Assembly (NCBI GenBank): GCA_018292915.2
Contig: JACVVK020000035.1
Location: forward strand, 2,467,501-2,531,500
Reading direction: 5' to 3'
Origin: Batillaria attramentaria
Taxonomy: Eukaryota; Mollusca; Gastropoda; Batillariidae
Length of the DNA: 64,000 bases
The notes under the pieces: model-generated
The model's database searches: none
Seen by the model: only the letters and a program-made list of their open reading frames with translations
What the model was told of the DNA's origin: nothing
Shown here: positions 35,301 through 47,600 of the stretch, in pieces
Layout of the letters: every line of letters starts with the position of its first letter
Numbering within the stretch: position 1 is the stretch's first letter
Program-made: the position numbers and the translations under genes

Positions 35301-38300
35301 ATTCCTCTTGTTCTTTCTTCTTTCTCTCAGCTTCCTCTTCCTCTTTCTTCCTTCTATCTTCTTCCATGAACCTCATCTCCTCCTCCTTGCGAATAAACTT
35401 GTTCTCGTTCTCCATGTTCATTTCTTCCTCCTCACTGCGGATGTCTCCCAGCATTCTCTTTTTCTGTTTTAGAGTAGAAATGTGTGCTGAATGTTTTGTT
35501 TTGAAATCTTATAAACACCTATTGTTGCCGCAACTGCCTCCTACAAAAGACAAAAACTCTGATAAACATTACCATGTGGCTACACTATGCACTTCCTAGT
35601 TTTACTCAGTAACAGTGTAGTGCAGAAAGCTGGGAAATTCTTCTAGAAGAGTAGAAGTTGAATTGAAGCATTGCTTCAACTAACTGGCAGTTGTGACAAA
35701 AACTCGGATAAGCATTACTGTTGGCTACAAAGCAATTTTGTAGTGTTTGTTTTCATTCAATAAGTGGCTACAAAATGTTGCAAGTCTAGACAAAGAGTAG
35801 AAGTGTTACCTCTTCCATTTCATCAAGGTTTTTTCGGTACTTGTAAAGCCAGTGTCCGAGGTATTCAATAGGGTCCCAGGGTCTGCGTTCTGCGATCTCG
35901 GCCAAGGCAAGAGTGAGGGCGGTGCCCAAGTGCTCAGCCACGTACTTTCCGTCCACTGTTGTAGGCGGGGGAACCCTCTCTCGCTTCACCTCAGGGACGT
36001 ACAGGCTCACAGGCTGCACCTTCTCTGGTTTGGGAGGCTCTGTGACAGGTGGTAAAAGAAAGTGTTGAGGAGTCGGAAATCGACAGAAAATCGGACCATA
36101 CCTGGTTTTGATGGTTTGTAGTCTTGAACATAACCTGATTCACAACGGAAATCTGTGATGGGTGACGAGCAGTTTAGTTCTTTACCTGATGTGCGTACAG
36201 ATTTTGGTGACAGTTGGTCATTGCTTCCATGTGTTAGCTGTCTGACAGTCTTTCAGCTGAAGGATGCTTGGGGGTCTTCTAAAACCAGTCTGGTTGGCAT
36301 TGTAACACCACCACCGTTATTCTAATTCAGGCTTGCCACTCTGTTGCTGGAGTATAGCAAAGATATTGTTCTGGTGGCTGTCAGTGAGCTTTCTTGAACA
36401 ACCCACCTGGTGGTGGCAGTGTCGGCTGTTTAGGTTCTGTTGTGTCTGCCTCAGTGGCTGGAGTTGTGGCACTTGTGTCAGGAAGATTGCCGGCGTCAGT
36501 GTGTTCCTCAGACATTGCTGTAGAGGCCTCAGTGGGTTTGGATGTCAGGATCTCTCTGGACAACATCTCCTCCACCTTGGTCTTGACATCCGCCACGTTC
36601 AGCTCGCCAGGCTGCTTGTTATAATCTTTGGCTGTTTTACCCATCTGAAGAAATAATAATATTAAAAAATTAATGGAATAAAAATTAAAATTGATGAAAA
36701 TAAAGAGCATAACTTGATTTCTGCAACTAGACACTACCCTTGCATGTATCGTTTTTCACCATGACTTGTGCATACAAACTGAAACAGTCTGTGAGCTGCT
36801 GAAAATCAAATGGAGGTGGATGAAAATTGAAAGCAAATGTTTGATAATTCTGGTTCCTTCACTTCAGGTCAATTAAATAATTACATTCTCCAGTATTAGT
36901 GTGGAATTGTGTCATTGGTATGACACACTGAAGACAGTGTTGTTAACTACAGTAGACTTACCAGGTCTGCCACTGTTTCATCAGCACCAGCATCCTGAAG
37001 GGTTTTGTACATGGCTCCCTCGTCACTCACCCCAGCCGCATAGTGTAAGGCAGTTCTTCCCAGCTGCAGTAAAAAAAGTAAATAAAAAACATTATGTGGT
37101 TGAAACATGAGAACACTTTATTTGCGATGCCTTTGGGACATTGTGCCGTGTTGACACTTGCTCAGTTAAATAGCCTCTCACAAACTGGCGCTGAACCAAA
37201 AGGAAGCTGACGGCAAAATGAAAAGCAATGTATCTGCAATACAGGGTTTAAAATGGTCTGTGGTCCAAAAGTGTGTTGCATTGTGAAATGGCAAAGGGGC
37301 AACAGACGTTGCCCTCTCTGAAGCCTGGTAATCTTGGAATAGCTACATTTAATGGCTTGTTGATGCAGTGAGCAAGGACAAAACAAAACAAAACTACCGC
37401 TGTACGAGTCCTTACATTGTCCTTGACACCAACAGTGTCAGGGAAGTCCTCCACAAGGTACTGCACCAGCTCTGGCTGCTGAAAGATGACTGCCTTCTGG
37501 AGGGGAGGCAGGCCTGTGTGGTCAGCTGCCAGGGCCAGATGTTTGCGGTCCAGCAACCCTTTCACATCCTTCACTCGACCCTCCTGAACCGCTTTGTGGA
37601 TTTCTGTCACTTTGTCCTGAACAAATAGACAGCACTTGCAATAATGTTTTTGTACATGCTTTGAAAATTCCAGATTTGTTTCCCCTATAGACAGAGAGAG
37701 AGAGTCAGTCCAGTGGACCTAGGCAGAAAGTTCTGGACACATCTGGACTCCTGTAATTTATAGATACAGGAATATGTAGATGTTTTTACTGCAACTATGA
37801 AATGAAAAAAGTAAACGGCTTTCAGTTGTCATATCCTGACATGTCTGTAGTGTACAAATATGTGTATGTGCACATCAATGCCGTACACAGTGTAACAACA
37901 TCACTGACTTACCTTGGCCTCGAGCAGTTTCTCCAGCTGGTCTGCAAGTTCCTCGGACTTTTCCTTGGCTTCCTCCACAGTGACCGGCCACAGTGTCCAC
38001 CCTGATAGCAGCAGCCGCTGTACCTCCTCCTCCCCTCCTCCCAGTATCAACTCCCTCACCTTGGCTTCAATTGCCTCCGCCCCGGACTTGGGATACGAAC
38101 CCGAGAAGATGAGGTCTAGGACCGTGTTGCCCTTTGCATCCCTCACGGAGATGTCAACGCGATCTAGGAGCGCTTTCAGTACGGGGAGATCCGCGCCGGT
38201 CAGGACGGCATTGTGCAGGAACGTCCGTCCATCTGAGTCACGGAGCGAGGTGTCAGTGTCGGCGTCGGCTAACAAAGTCTGCACCGCTTCAGCGTCGTTG

Positions 38301-40989
38301 GCCTTGATGGCGTCGTAAAGTTTGCTGCTCTCCATTTTGGCAGCTGGTCACGTGAAATGATTGGAAAAGAAAAGAAAAAAAATATGTTGGTATTGTGTTC
38401 ATAAATGATTGTAGTCGACAGTATGGCACAGACAGGTGAAAGGAAGAAGAGCATATCAGACTAAAAGTCATTTTCTGCAGTGTTTGGAGCGGCTAGTTCA
38501 TACCCAGGCCAGAAATTTCTGCCAGCACCGCGAATGGAGAAAAAAAAATCAGTAGCGTCTGTTTGCTAGTAGTGTTTGTAAACTTACGTAAACTAAAGGT
38601 TGATCTAGACAATGTGTGGGTCACTGGGCGTGCAAACCTCTCTCACACCTCAACCCACAAAGGCCGTATCGGCAGCATAAATTGAAAGGGTACGGGCCCG
38701 TTTCCTCTTCAACGTCCCCACTTACAGTCACATTATTAAAATATCGATCGCAGCCCTGGAAGAGCTAGGGGAACACAATCCTCTACAAAACACTCTGATG
38801 CATTTTGCATAACCACAGTACACGTAGCGTCAATCCAATATAAGCTCTAAATCATGCCCAGTCCTGCGGCGCCTGGCAGATCCAGTCACCAGTACACGTA
38901 CTACTGCTGCGTCCACTCCCCCCAGTGGGACTGGATTACGGTGGCTAAACCCACTCGTGTTCTTACCTACATTATACAGTACATCATAATGCTGTTGAGT
39001 AATTCATACAGCTTTTCTGAGAAACACTTTTCTCTACCCAGCCTCCCGCAATCTGTTGAAGCCACATACCTGGAGATGAGATGAGCCACGGGTGCCAGAG
39101 AGTGAGCGAGTCAAAGTGCCGTTGGTAGCTAAACAGCACAGTCCCCCCTGTCACTTTTCCTCCTGCCTGTGTCCGCTACACTAAACCCTATTGAATTTGC
39201 CGCAATGCCCGTTGCTAAGCGGATTGTTGATCATGGCGACTGCGGGGTCCAGCGTACCGCCATGTCCCAACAGCATAAAAATAGCCCCGGCTTTTGATTT
39301 CTTGTTGAGCAAGTGTGTGTTGGGGGGGGGGGGGGGGACGTAGAAGAACCTGTCAGGAGGGGGATAGAACCGTGTGTCTGTGGAATACTTTCACAAACAC
39401 TGTCGCTTTCGACAGGTGAACCCGTTAAGCTTCAGGTGCTTTCCTTGAGTCTTGGGTGGTAGTGCCATGCAGGGCTTTCAGAGTCACTCATGTGAGACCA
39501 CTGTCACAGTAAAAGCTGTCTGTGATATAAACTTCACCCAACTTCGCTGTCACTGAACACACACCGGTGCTTTCTCATTTGCCGTAATTTGAGCATGTTA
39601 TATCAGGCTCCACATTTTTTTTAAAAATCAAAACTATGGTGCTTGCAGAGAGTATGTTTTGTGTGAGTGTGTGAATGTGTTCTGCTTTTAGAAATGTCCA
39701 GGTTGTGTGTGTGTGTGTGTGTGTGTGTTGTTTTGTGTTTGTTTTTTGTTAGGTTTTCTTCTTGCTTGTTTGGGGGGGGGGGGGGGTTGAGGTGTTTGTT
39801 TTGGAGTTGAATTTTTTTTTCTGTGGTGGTGGTTTTGTGTGTTGGCTTGAGGGGGGGGGGGGGGGGGGCACATCACATTCTAAAGCAGTATATCGTTCGA
39901 ACAAGTTGGGTTTGTTTTTGGTGGTTTTGTTTTTGTTTTTTTCAATTACAAGTGATTCAATTTGTGTGTGCCGAATCAAATATAAGCAACTGTAAATCAT
40001 TGAAATGAAGGTAGTCTGTCATTCTACCAACACAATATTTCCACACATCAATATACCCGTAGAAGCTTTTGTTGGAACCAGGCAGTCAGCTATCACTTTG
40101 AGTGACAGCAATTACCTTGTATGCATGGGAACACTAGCATCGTGTCAATCAAACCTAAGTCGCTATAGCCGATATCTTTGCAACCACTTAAGACTGAGAT
40201 AAGATAAGTGCACTGGAGGTCTCCATCAAACCTGACAGTCGCCCTCTGTTGTGTATAAACTTTCCAGGGCCGTGCAGATAGTTTGTTTACAAGGGACCCT
40301 GTGTGGTTTAATGAAAATGCGTACTGAATTTATATTGAGTCTAGCAGTCAGCCGCTGGTGTCAGGGTGCTTTGTGCTAAGGTGCGTGCGGGGAAATTAAC
40401 CTGCAGCGTGAAGTGCTTATGCATTGGATTCGGTTGCACTTGACATTGAGTCACAGTAGTGTGGTTGTGCCCAAGTTCTGCCAGTGAAGGGTTTTGTGAT
40501 TCACTCTGTGCTTGTTCATTTTCTGCACTGTTCGGTGAGCGTATTTAAACGGTGGTCGGTACGCGGGTGCATTGATTGACTGTGATAATCAATCTGAAAG
40601 CAGTTGCCACAGTCGCCGCCCCCCCCCCCCCCCCTCATCACCCTGCATACATGTTTGCACAAGATTCTGTAAAAAAAAATACATGTATACCAGTGTGAGG
40701 AAACTTGTCTTTAAGGGAAAAAAAAAAGAGAAACATGTGGGACGGTGGGGGGGGGGGGGGGGGGCTCTGTCAAATATGTCCGTTGGCTCTGGTTCAAGGG
40801 AGGCAACAGCCAATCTTGTGGCTAGATCTTTTAGTGGTTACGTTCCATGCTACACGGGCAGTGGTCAGTCCCTGGACACACACGTGCACAGAACAAAAAA
40901 AACAAAAAAAAAGCGACAGAAGGGCGTTGGGGGTGGGAGGGCTTGCAAATTACACGTGCACGTGTGTGCACACACACACACACACGCAC

Positions 40990-41041
<52 letters not shown>

Positions 41042-41915
41042 CGTCACACACACACACACACACACACTTGGGGTAGGGAGTGGAGGCAATATCAACTTAC
41101 AGGGTGGGTGTTTGGGGGTTTAACGTCCTTTTCCACCACATAGGGTGATATCAAAGACGGGGCAACGATGAAAAAGCCAGCACAAATATTTGGCCCCAGC
41201 GGGGATCGAACTCACGACCCGAGCATTAGAAGTCCAACACTCTACCATTCGACCACCCCGGCTCCCCTATCAACTTACAGAGGAGACAGGTAGGCCATGG
41301 AGGCACCAAAAGTGGAGAACTGTGCAGCTTGTCTCTGATCCCTTCCTGTATGCTGGGGGACACCAAGCTGTTTCCCTCAGGCCCCAGGTAATCCACGGGA
41401 CGCATCCCCCACTGAGACAATACAGGGGATTTTTTATTTTATTTATTTATTTTATTTATTTTTTTATTTATTTTTTATTTTTTTTATTTTATTTATTTTT
41501 TTTTTTTTGGGGGGGGGGGGGGCTTCAGGGAATAACTACATAACTACATACGTATTCTTACGTTCAGACAATCGCTCTTGTTTTGCTTGTACTGTAGTTC
41601 AGACATTTATGGAAAACCGTTGTTGCTGATGAAGGCGAAAGCCGAAACGTTTGTTTGCTTTTATTTGAATAAAGCGAACAGATGATCTTTTACAGATACA
41701 ACTTGGATACAGCCTGTAAGATCACTTCATGTAGTCATGTTAACCCTGGTAGTGCTGAACCTGGACTGTTCCGGACTACCGCTATGGCTTTTTCAGCATA
41801 AGACATATTAATTCAGCAAGACAAGGGTTAAAGATTTAAATTTTTGTTTTCAAGTTTGTTTAGTCCTACTCCTACACATTTTCCCTGGGGATCTGTTTCG
41901 TCACTCAAAGTATCA

Positions 41916-41985
<70 letters not shown>

Positions 41986-44613
41986 CCTACCACATCTTCC
42001 ACACCATCATCTGCCCCAGCAACTCGTAGCCAGTTGTACATGTACTCGTCGTCTTGCAGACCAGCGGCGTAGTGCAGCGGCGTGCGACCCAACTGCAACA
42101 GACAGCATCTTAATCATGTAATGTCACATGTAGGGGCCGGTGGAGGGGGAGGTGTGCAAGGAACTTAGCAACACATACGTGTCCCCAGAACCCGAATGGC
42201 GAGCAGTAATGTCGCCAGCTCGATGTTACATTATTATTAGTGATATTACGGGCTCCTACGTGTAGCAGGCAGATACTGTGACTGCTCTGTTTTAGTGTTA
42301 ATTAGGCGCCCAGATTCTGTAGCTTGTTAGGGTTCTTGCGGAAATGGAGTCTTGATCGAATAGGATCACGCGAATTTTGTTTTACACATGTACTGATTTA
42401 TGTACACTAAAAGTGTACCTGTGGCGGGAAAGAGTCTACTTTCAGCAGTACTCACGTTGTCTCGCACGTTGGCAGTAAAAGGAAACCTGTGTAGCAGCAG
42501 AGCCAGAAGCTTGATGTTGTAAAAGATGACACAGACGTGCACGAGGGAGAGGCCCGCGTTGTCCAGAGATGTCACTCCGATCTCCGTCTCCAGCATGTTG
42601 GCCGCGTTCCCGCTGATCGTCTGGTGCAAGATGGCCGCCTTGTGAAGCTCCTGGATCTCGGTCTGATTTAGAGGAGGAACAGTTTTGACATGAGGATGGT
42701 TTGGGGATGCATAGTTTAGAGTTCGACTGCGGGTCCAAAGGTACCAGTGTAGAATTCCCTGGGTGGCGGGAATTTGATTGATTGAGTCCTCGACGAAGCG
42801 AGTGAAGTTCACGTGCAGGTTCGCTTACGGTGCCTGTCTTGCCTTCGTGTAAACACGCATGCGTAAATCATATTTAAGTGTGCACGCTATTCCATACAGG
42901 AGGTGCCACGGATTAGAAAACAACTACACATCGTGTGTGTGTTGGGGGTGTTGAAGGGGGACACTGTACAAACAGCGAGTGGAGGAGCCCAAATTTAACT
43001 GACAACAGGTAGAATGTATTTTTTACCTTGAAATCGTTGAGTTCAGCCAGCAGCTGCAGCATGTGTGGAGTCAGCATGGGCTGGAGGAAGTCCAGGCCGT
43101 GCTGAATACTGGGCCAATACTGCCAGCCGTCAGACGCCAGCTTCTGCAGCGCCACCACGTCCTCCTTCAGCACCAGCCCCAGGATCAGGTTCAGCTGCAC
43201 ATCTGCCAGCGTCCTGTTCCTGTAGACGGTCAGGGCAAGCTCCAGCGGGGTGAGTCCGTCCACGTCACGCTCGGCAGGGCTGACGTAGTTGAGGAGAAGA
43301 CTCAGCATGTGCGGGCTGACAAAGTGGGCCACAGCCAGGTGCAGGTAGTTCCAGCCCTCGATGTTGCGCTGAGTGGGGTCCTCGCCCAGCTCCAGCAGGA
43401 AGCGCACGCCGTGGAAGTCGTTGGTGATGATGGCCTCGTACAGCCCGGTGTCTTCGAATGGCACGCGCCTGAAACAGCAGTTACAATGAGAATTTCGTAG
43501 TTCCTCGTCTTGTCCCGTTTGAAATGCGTATCTCTCCATGCTGGAGTTTGTTTTTACGGTAGATTCGTTTGTTTTCGTTTGTTCTCATTATGTTCACATG
43601 ATGATTGTATGTGAGGACCATCGTTAGCCTTGGTAAGCTCCCGGCATAACAACTATCAGTCACTGGCAACAGAAATAAAAGACATCCGAAAACGCACTGT
43701 AGCTGACCACGTGGCGGGGTACCTGAGAACGGTTACACAAATGTAACCCACTCATCTAAAAGGAAAGCGTTCTGGCAAGGAACGTTATCAGCAGCAACTG
43801 ACCTGCGAGATGCCAGATGCGGGTTGTGTGTGAAGGAGGCCACGGAAGCGATGGCCCTCCACCTGTGTAGTGACGTGTTCCTGCTGCTCGCCTTGGACTG
43901 GCCGCCACTGCCGGGATCGTTCGCTTGGTGTTGCACGAGCTTCATGTAGTTTGGCCGTGGTCGGTGCAGACGGGCCACCACCTCGTGCTTCATGTGGTCC
44001 ACGGAAAATAAGTATGGATCTCGGGTGTAGTCTGTTGGTTTGTAACCAGCCTGCCGGGGGGAAAGTAATAATAATGATATTCATGGCTTAAAATCTTACA
44101 CCTTTTGTCGGATTTCCACCTTCGGCTAAAACTTTCCTCTTTGGGATCAGGGACCGTTTTAAGCCCTGTAATGGCATTGTGGTCCATGAGATGGATTGAT
44201 GAACCCCAAAATGAGGCTTCTAGAAGAGGCATGCCAGCCGCTGGTCAGTCCAGAGTGGATGGTAGATGAAACTGAGCGTTGTGCTAACACGGTTTGTTTG
44301 GCGAAGGAAGTATCAAACGAGGGTCTTGAACCCACTTGTAATGGAAGAACGTGCTGTCAGCGTGACTCACCAGGTCCGTCACGTCCTCCCTGGCGCCCGC
44401 CCTCAGCAGTAGCTTGTACAGGATGTTGTCTTGGTACTCGTGGTGACCGGCTGCGTAGTGTAGCGCCGTGCGGCCCATCTATACACAGTAGGGCACAGGG
44501 TGTTCAGCGGTGAAAAGCAACGGCTGACAAGTTGGGAAATACTTTAGTGCAAGATTACAGCCGGATACAATCATATGCTTTCTTTTGCAGCGGCCGGAAC
44601 TCTGTGTGTGTGT

Positions 44614-44692
<79 letters not shown>

Positions 44693-47600
44693 CGGCTGAT
44701 TAGGATTTGGCAAGTTTCTGTCAAATCACATCCGTTTAAAAAAATAAAGTAAAAAAAAAACATGAAGTTCATTCTCAGTCTCTCCCTTTCTCTGAGTAGC
44801 TGCAATAGATTAGAGAGAGAACAGAAGGAGAATTTTCGGAAACTTTTTTTTTAACTAAACAAAAGAAATAACTATAGAAAAGTACCCACATGGTCTGGTT
44901 GGTTGACTGCACGAGGAAATCCCAGACTGAGGTACTGGGCCACGGACAGACATTCGAAAAGCACCGCCTTCTGCAGGGGAGGTAACCCGGTGTGGTCACA
45001 AGCCAGGGCCAGCGACTCTTCTGTCAGAGCGTCCTGGAGTGCTGACAGGTTCCCTTCTTGTGTAGCCGTGTGAACCGCTTCCACTTGTTTCTAAAGCAGA
45101 AGGGGGACCACAGTTCAGTGCATACGCTTCCAGTCTTCAAGTATATGCCATTGACCTGGCCGTATTCAGCTGCTGATAAATTACAGATGGTTAAAACTAC
45201 TAACAAAAAAAAAACCCAAACCTTTCGGAAATAGCAGTAAGTAAAGAAGAAGAATTTGGAGGGGGGGGGGGGGTGGGGCTCCAAATCTTCAGGGGGGAAA
45301 CACTTTATTGTCGAGGGAATGGACGACTCCACTCCTGTCAATCAAAAGGGTTGAGCCCCCAGAGTTCAGCCAGTCGCGTCCGGCGGCATAATTAGCACCT
45401 GACCACTCCCTGCCCACTGTATGACAAGACTGGTCAAAACTGCACACCAGTAGGAGCCACTTCAAGCCACTATGACGCAAGGCGTGGGCCTTCCCCGAGC
45501 TGTGCCCAATACCGCTGCAGATTGCATCATAGTGGCTTGAAGTGGCTTCTAGTGATCTGAAGATTTCAAGTGAAATTGCGATTTCTGCGTGGGCTTTTGG
45601 GAGAGAACAGTTGTAAGTTTGTAGAAGTACTGTACCGAGTATCGTAGCATCTGCTGCATAACGTGCGAGGCGTGTGTGCTGGCGGTAGTGTGTGGGGGGA
45701 CCCAGGCCTGCCAGCCACACTGGAAGAGCGCCTGCAGCGCCTCCATGTCCCCACTCTCCTGTAGTGACGACACTTTCTGTAGCATCGTCCGCACCACTCT
45801 CCATAGTCCCAATCTGCCGGCACACAACATTGTCATCTTACCATAATTATTCTCTCTCTCTCCCTCTCTCTCTCTCTCTCGGCCCCATGGGCTCGCCTTC
45901 ACGCGGCGGGGCTGATTTTGCCAAGCTTGCCCACCCCTTTTGCTCTTTCTTTACTCTTATTTCTGCCTCACTCGGTCCATTCACCTGTCTTTTGCTCTCT
46001 TAAAATCTCCTCCGGGGGGGAGGTCAGTAAGCGGGTGTCTGCTGACCCTTGGTCCAGTGAGACATCTGAGGGTCGTTTCTGAAGGCCGACTTCACTGGAT
46101 TCCCCCCACCTGGTCTTCAGCCTGGCGGGCTTTGTTCGCAGCGCCCTGCTGGTGCTGCTGAACACCTGTCATGTTGAAGACCTTCACAACGCACCCCTCT
46201 CTGGTGCGTTGTTTTCCCAAACCGCCTCACGGCGGGGAGGTTCCGTGTTGGAGCGGTCTGTTCTCCAACTGCCTCCCAGGCATGTTGTCTTCATTGGCAA
46301 CTAAGGAATTTTCCTTCCTACCTCTCTGTCTATCCCTCACCAGCCCATTCACCTGTATCTTTCTCTTTAAAACCTCCCGAATTTAGCCGCTCTGTCCTTC
46401 CTCTCTTCTCTCAGCTGATTTCTAAGTTTGGCCCTTTCATCTATATTTCTTCTTTTTAACCCCTCACTCACGTCTGCACTACCAGTGGTTAGGCATAAGT
46501 GATGTTGGGAATATGCTGCGAACTGGTTTATTGCGCCTAGGAGATGATAAGTTGCAATATTTGCTGTATATGCGCTTAGTATTTATCTTTGTTTTAACTA
46601 GTTGTAATTGTCATTTGTTTTCTACGCTTTTTTGTAACCGGGAGTTCGATAAATTAGCATGAAGGTGCAGCGTCTCCTGCATGTCATGGGTTTATAATTA
46701 TTGCCCCGTAGACCAGTTTGCATCCTATGTCCAACGTTACATTTTTGTTTTTTTCATGTAGCGCAGACACACTCAGCCGCGAATTAGTCTTTGTGGCTTG
46801 CGCGGCTTTAAGCCCTAAAAACTCACTCACTCACTCTCTCTCTCTCTCTCTCTCTCTCTGCTGAGAGCTTTACCGTTGACAAATGATGGTTCATTTTCAT
46901 TTTCTCAAAATGTTCTCACTGATGGATAGTGTGGATCGCTGAGCTGGTACACCCATAGCAAAGACCCTCAGTCTAATGCAATGGGCAAAGACCGTAGATA
47001 CTTTGCCCATAGCATTAGACTGACTGTATCTACGGTCTTTGCCCATAGCATTAGACTGACTGTCAGTGGTCGACTGATGCGTTCGATCCGTGACTGGGCG
47101 CCAAACACATTGTGGTGACCAGTGTTGCCCCCACTTTGGTGCCACCCTTATGTGGCGAAAAAGGACGTTAAAAACCAGGCACCTCTCTCTCTTTGCGGCC
47201 TTGTCTTTAAAACTATAGCGGCGTCCGGCGTGGACTTTTCAATGTGGTGCTGTACGCGCCCTGTCAGTGTAAATCATTGTGTGTCGTCTCTTAGCGGACT
47301 CTCTAGTGTCAGCATGCAATTGATCGATCTGTCAGTCGACTGAAGAGTCTCTAACAAAACCTCGTGAATTCTGTGCTGTTGTGTAAATTTTCACTCTTAC
47401 TGCAGAGAGAGGCGGTGGTGGGGGGGGGGGGGGGGTGGAGAGGAAGGTTGCAGGTATGTTTATTTTCGTGAGCGAAGCGAATCGCTGAAACCAGCGAATT
47501 GTAGCAGTGCAAACCAAGATGCATGCATGGCAGATTATTATCGATTTTTGTTGTTTCAGCGTGTTAGCGGACACAATGACGCTCTCCGCTGGGTATCAAA

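Noticed and set aside
38335..38335. ATG with good context (GCCAAAATGG) as start of a separate ankyrin gene
   Set aside because: The in-frame TGA just upstream is intronic. The acceptor CAG at 38344-38346 joins exon 41279-41411 in exact phase (T|CT), and a D-type exon precedes it as in the other modules. A single gene is the better model, although an alternative internal start is possible.
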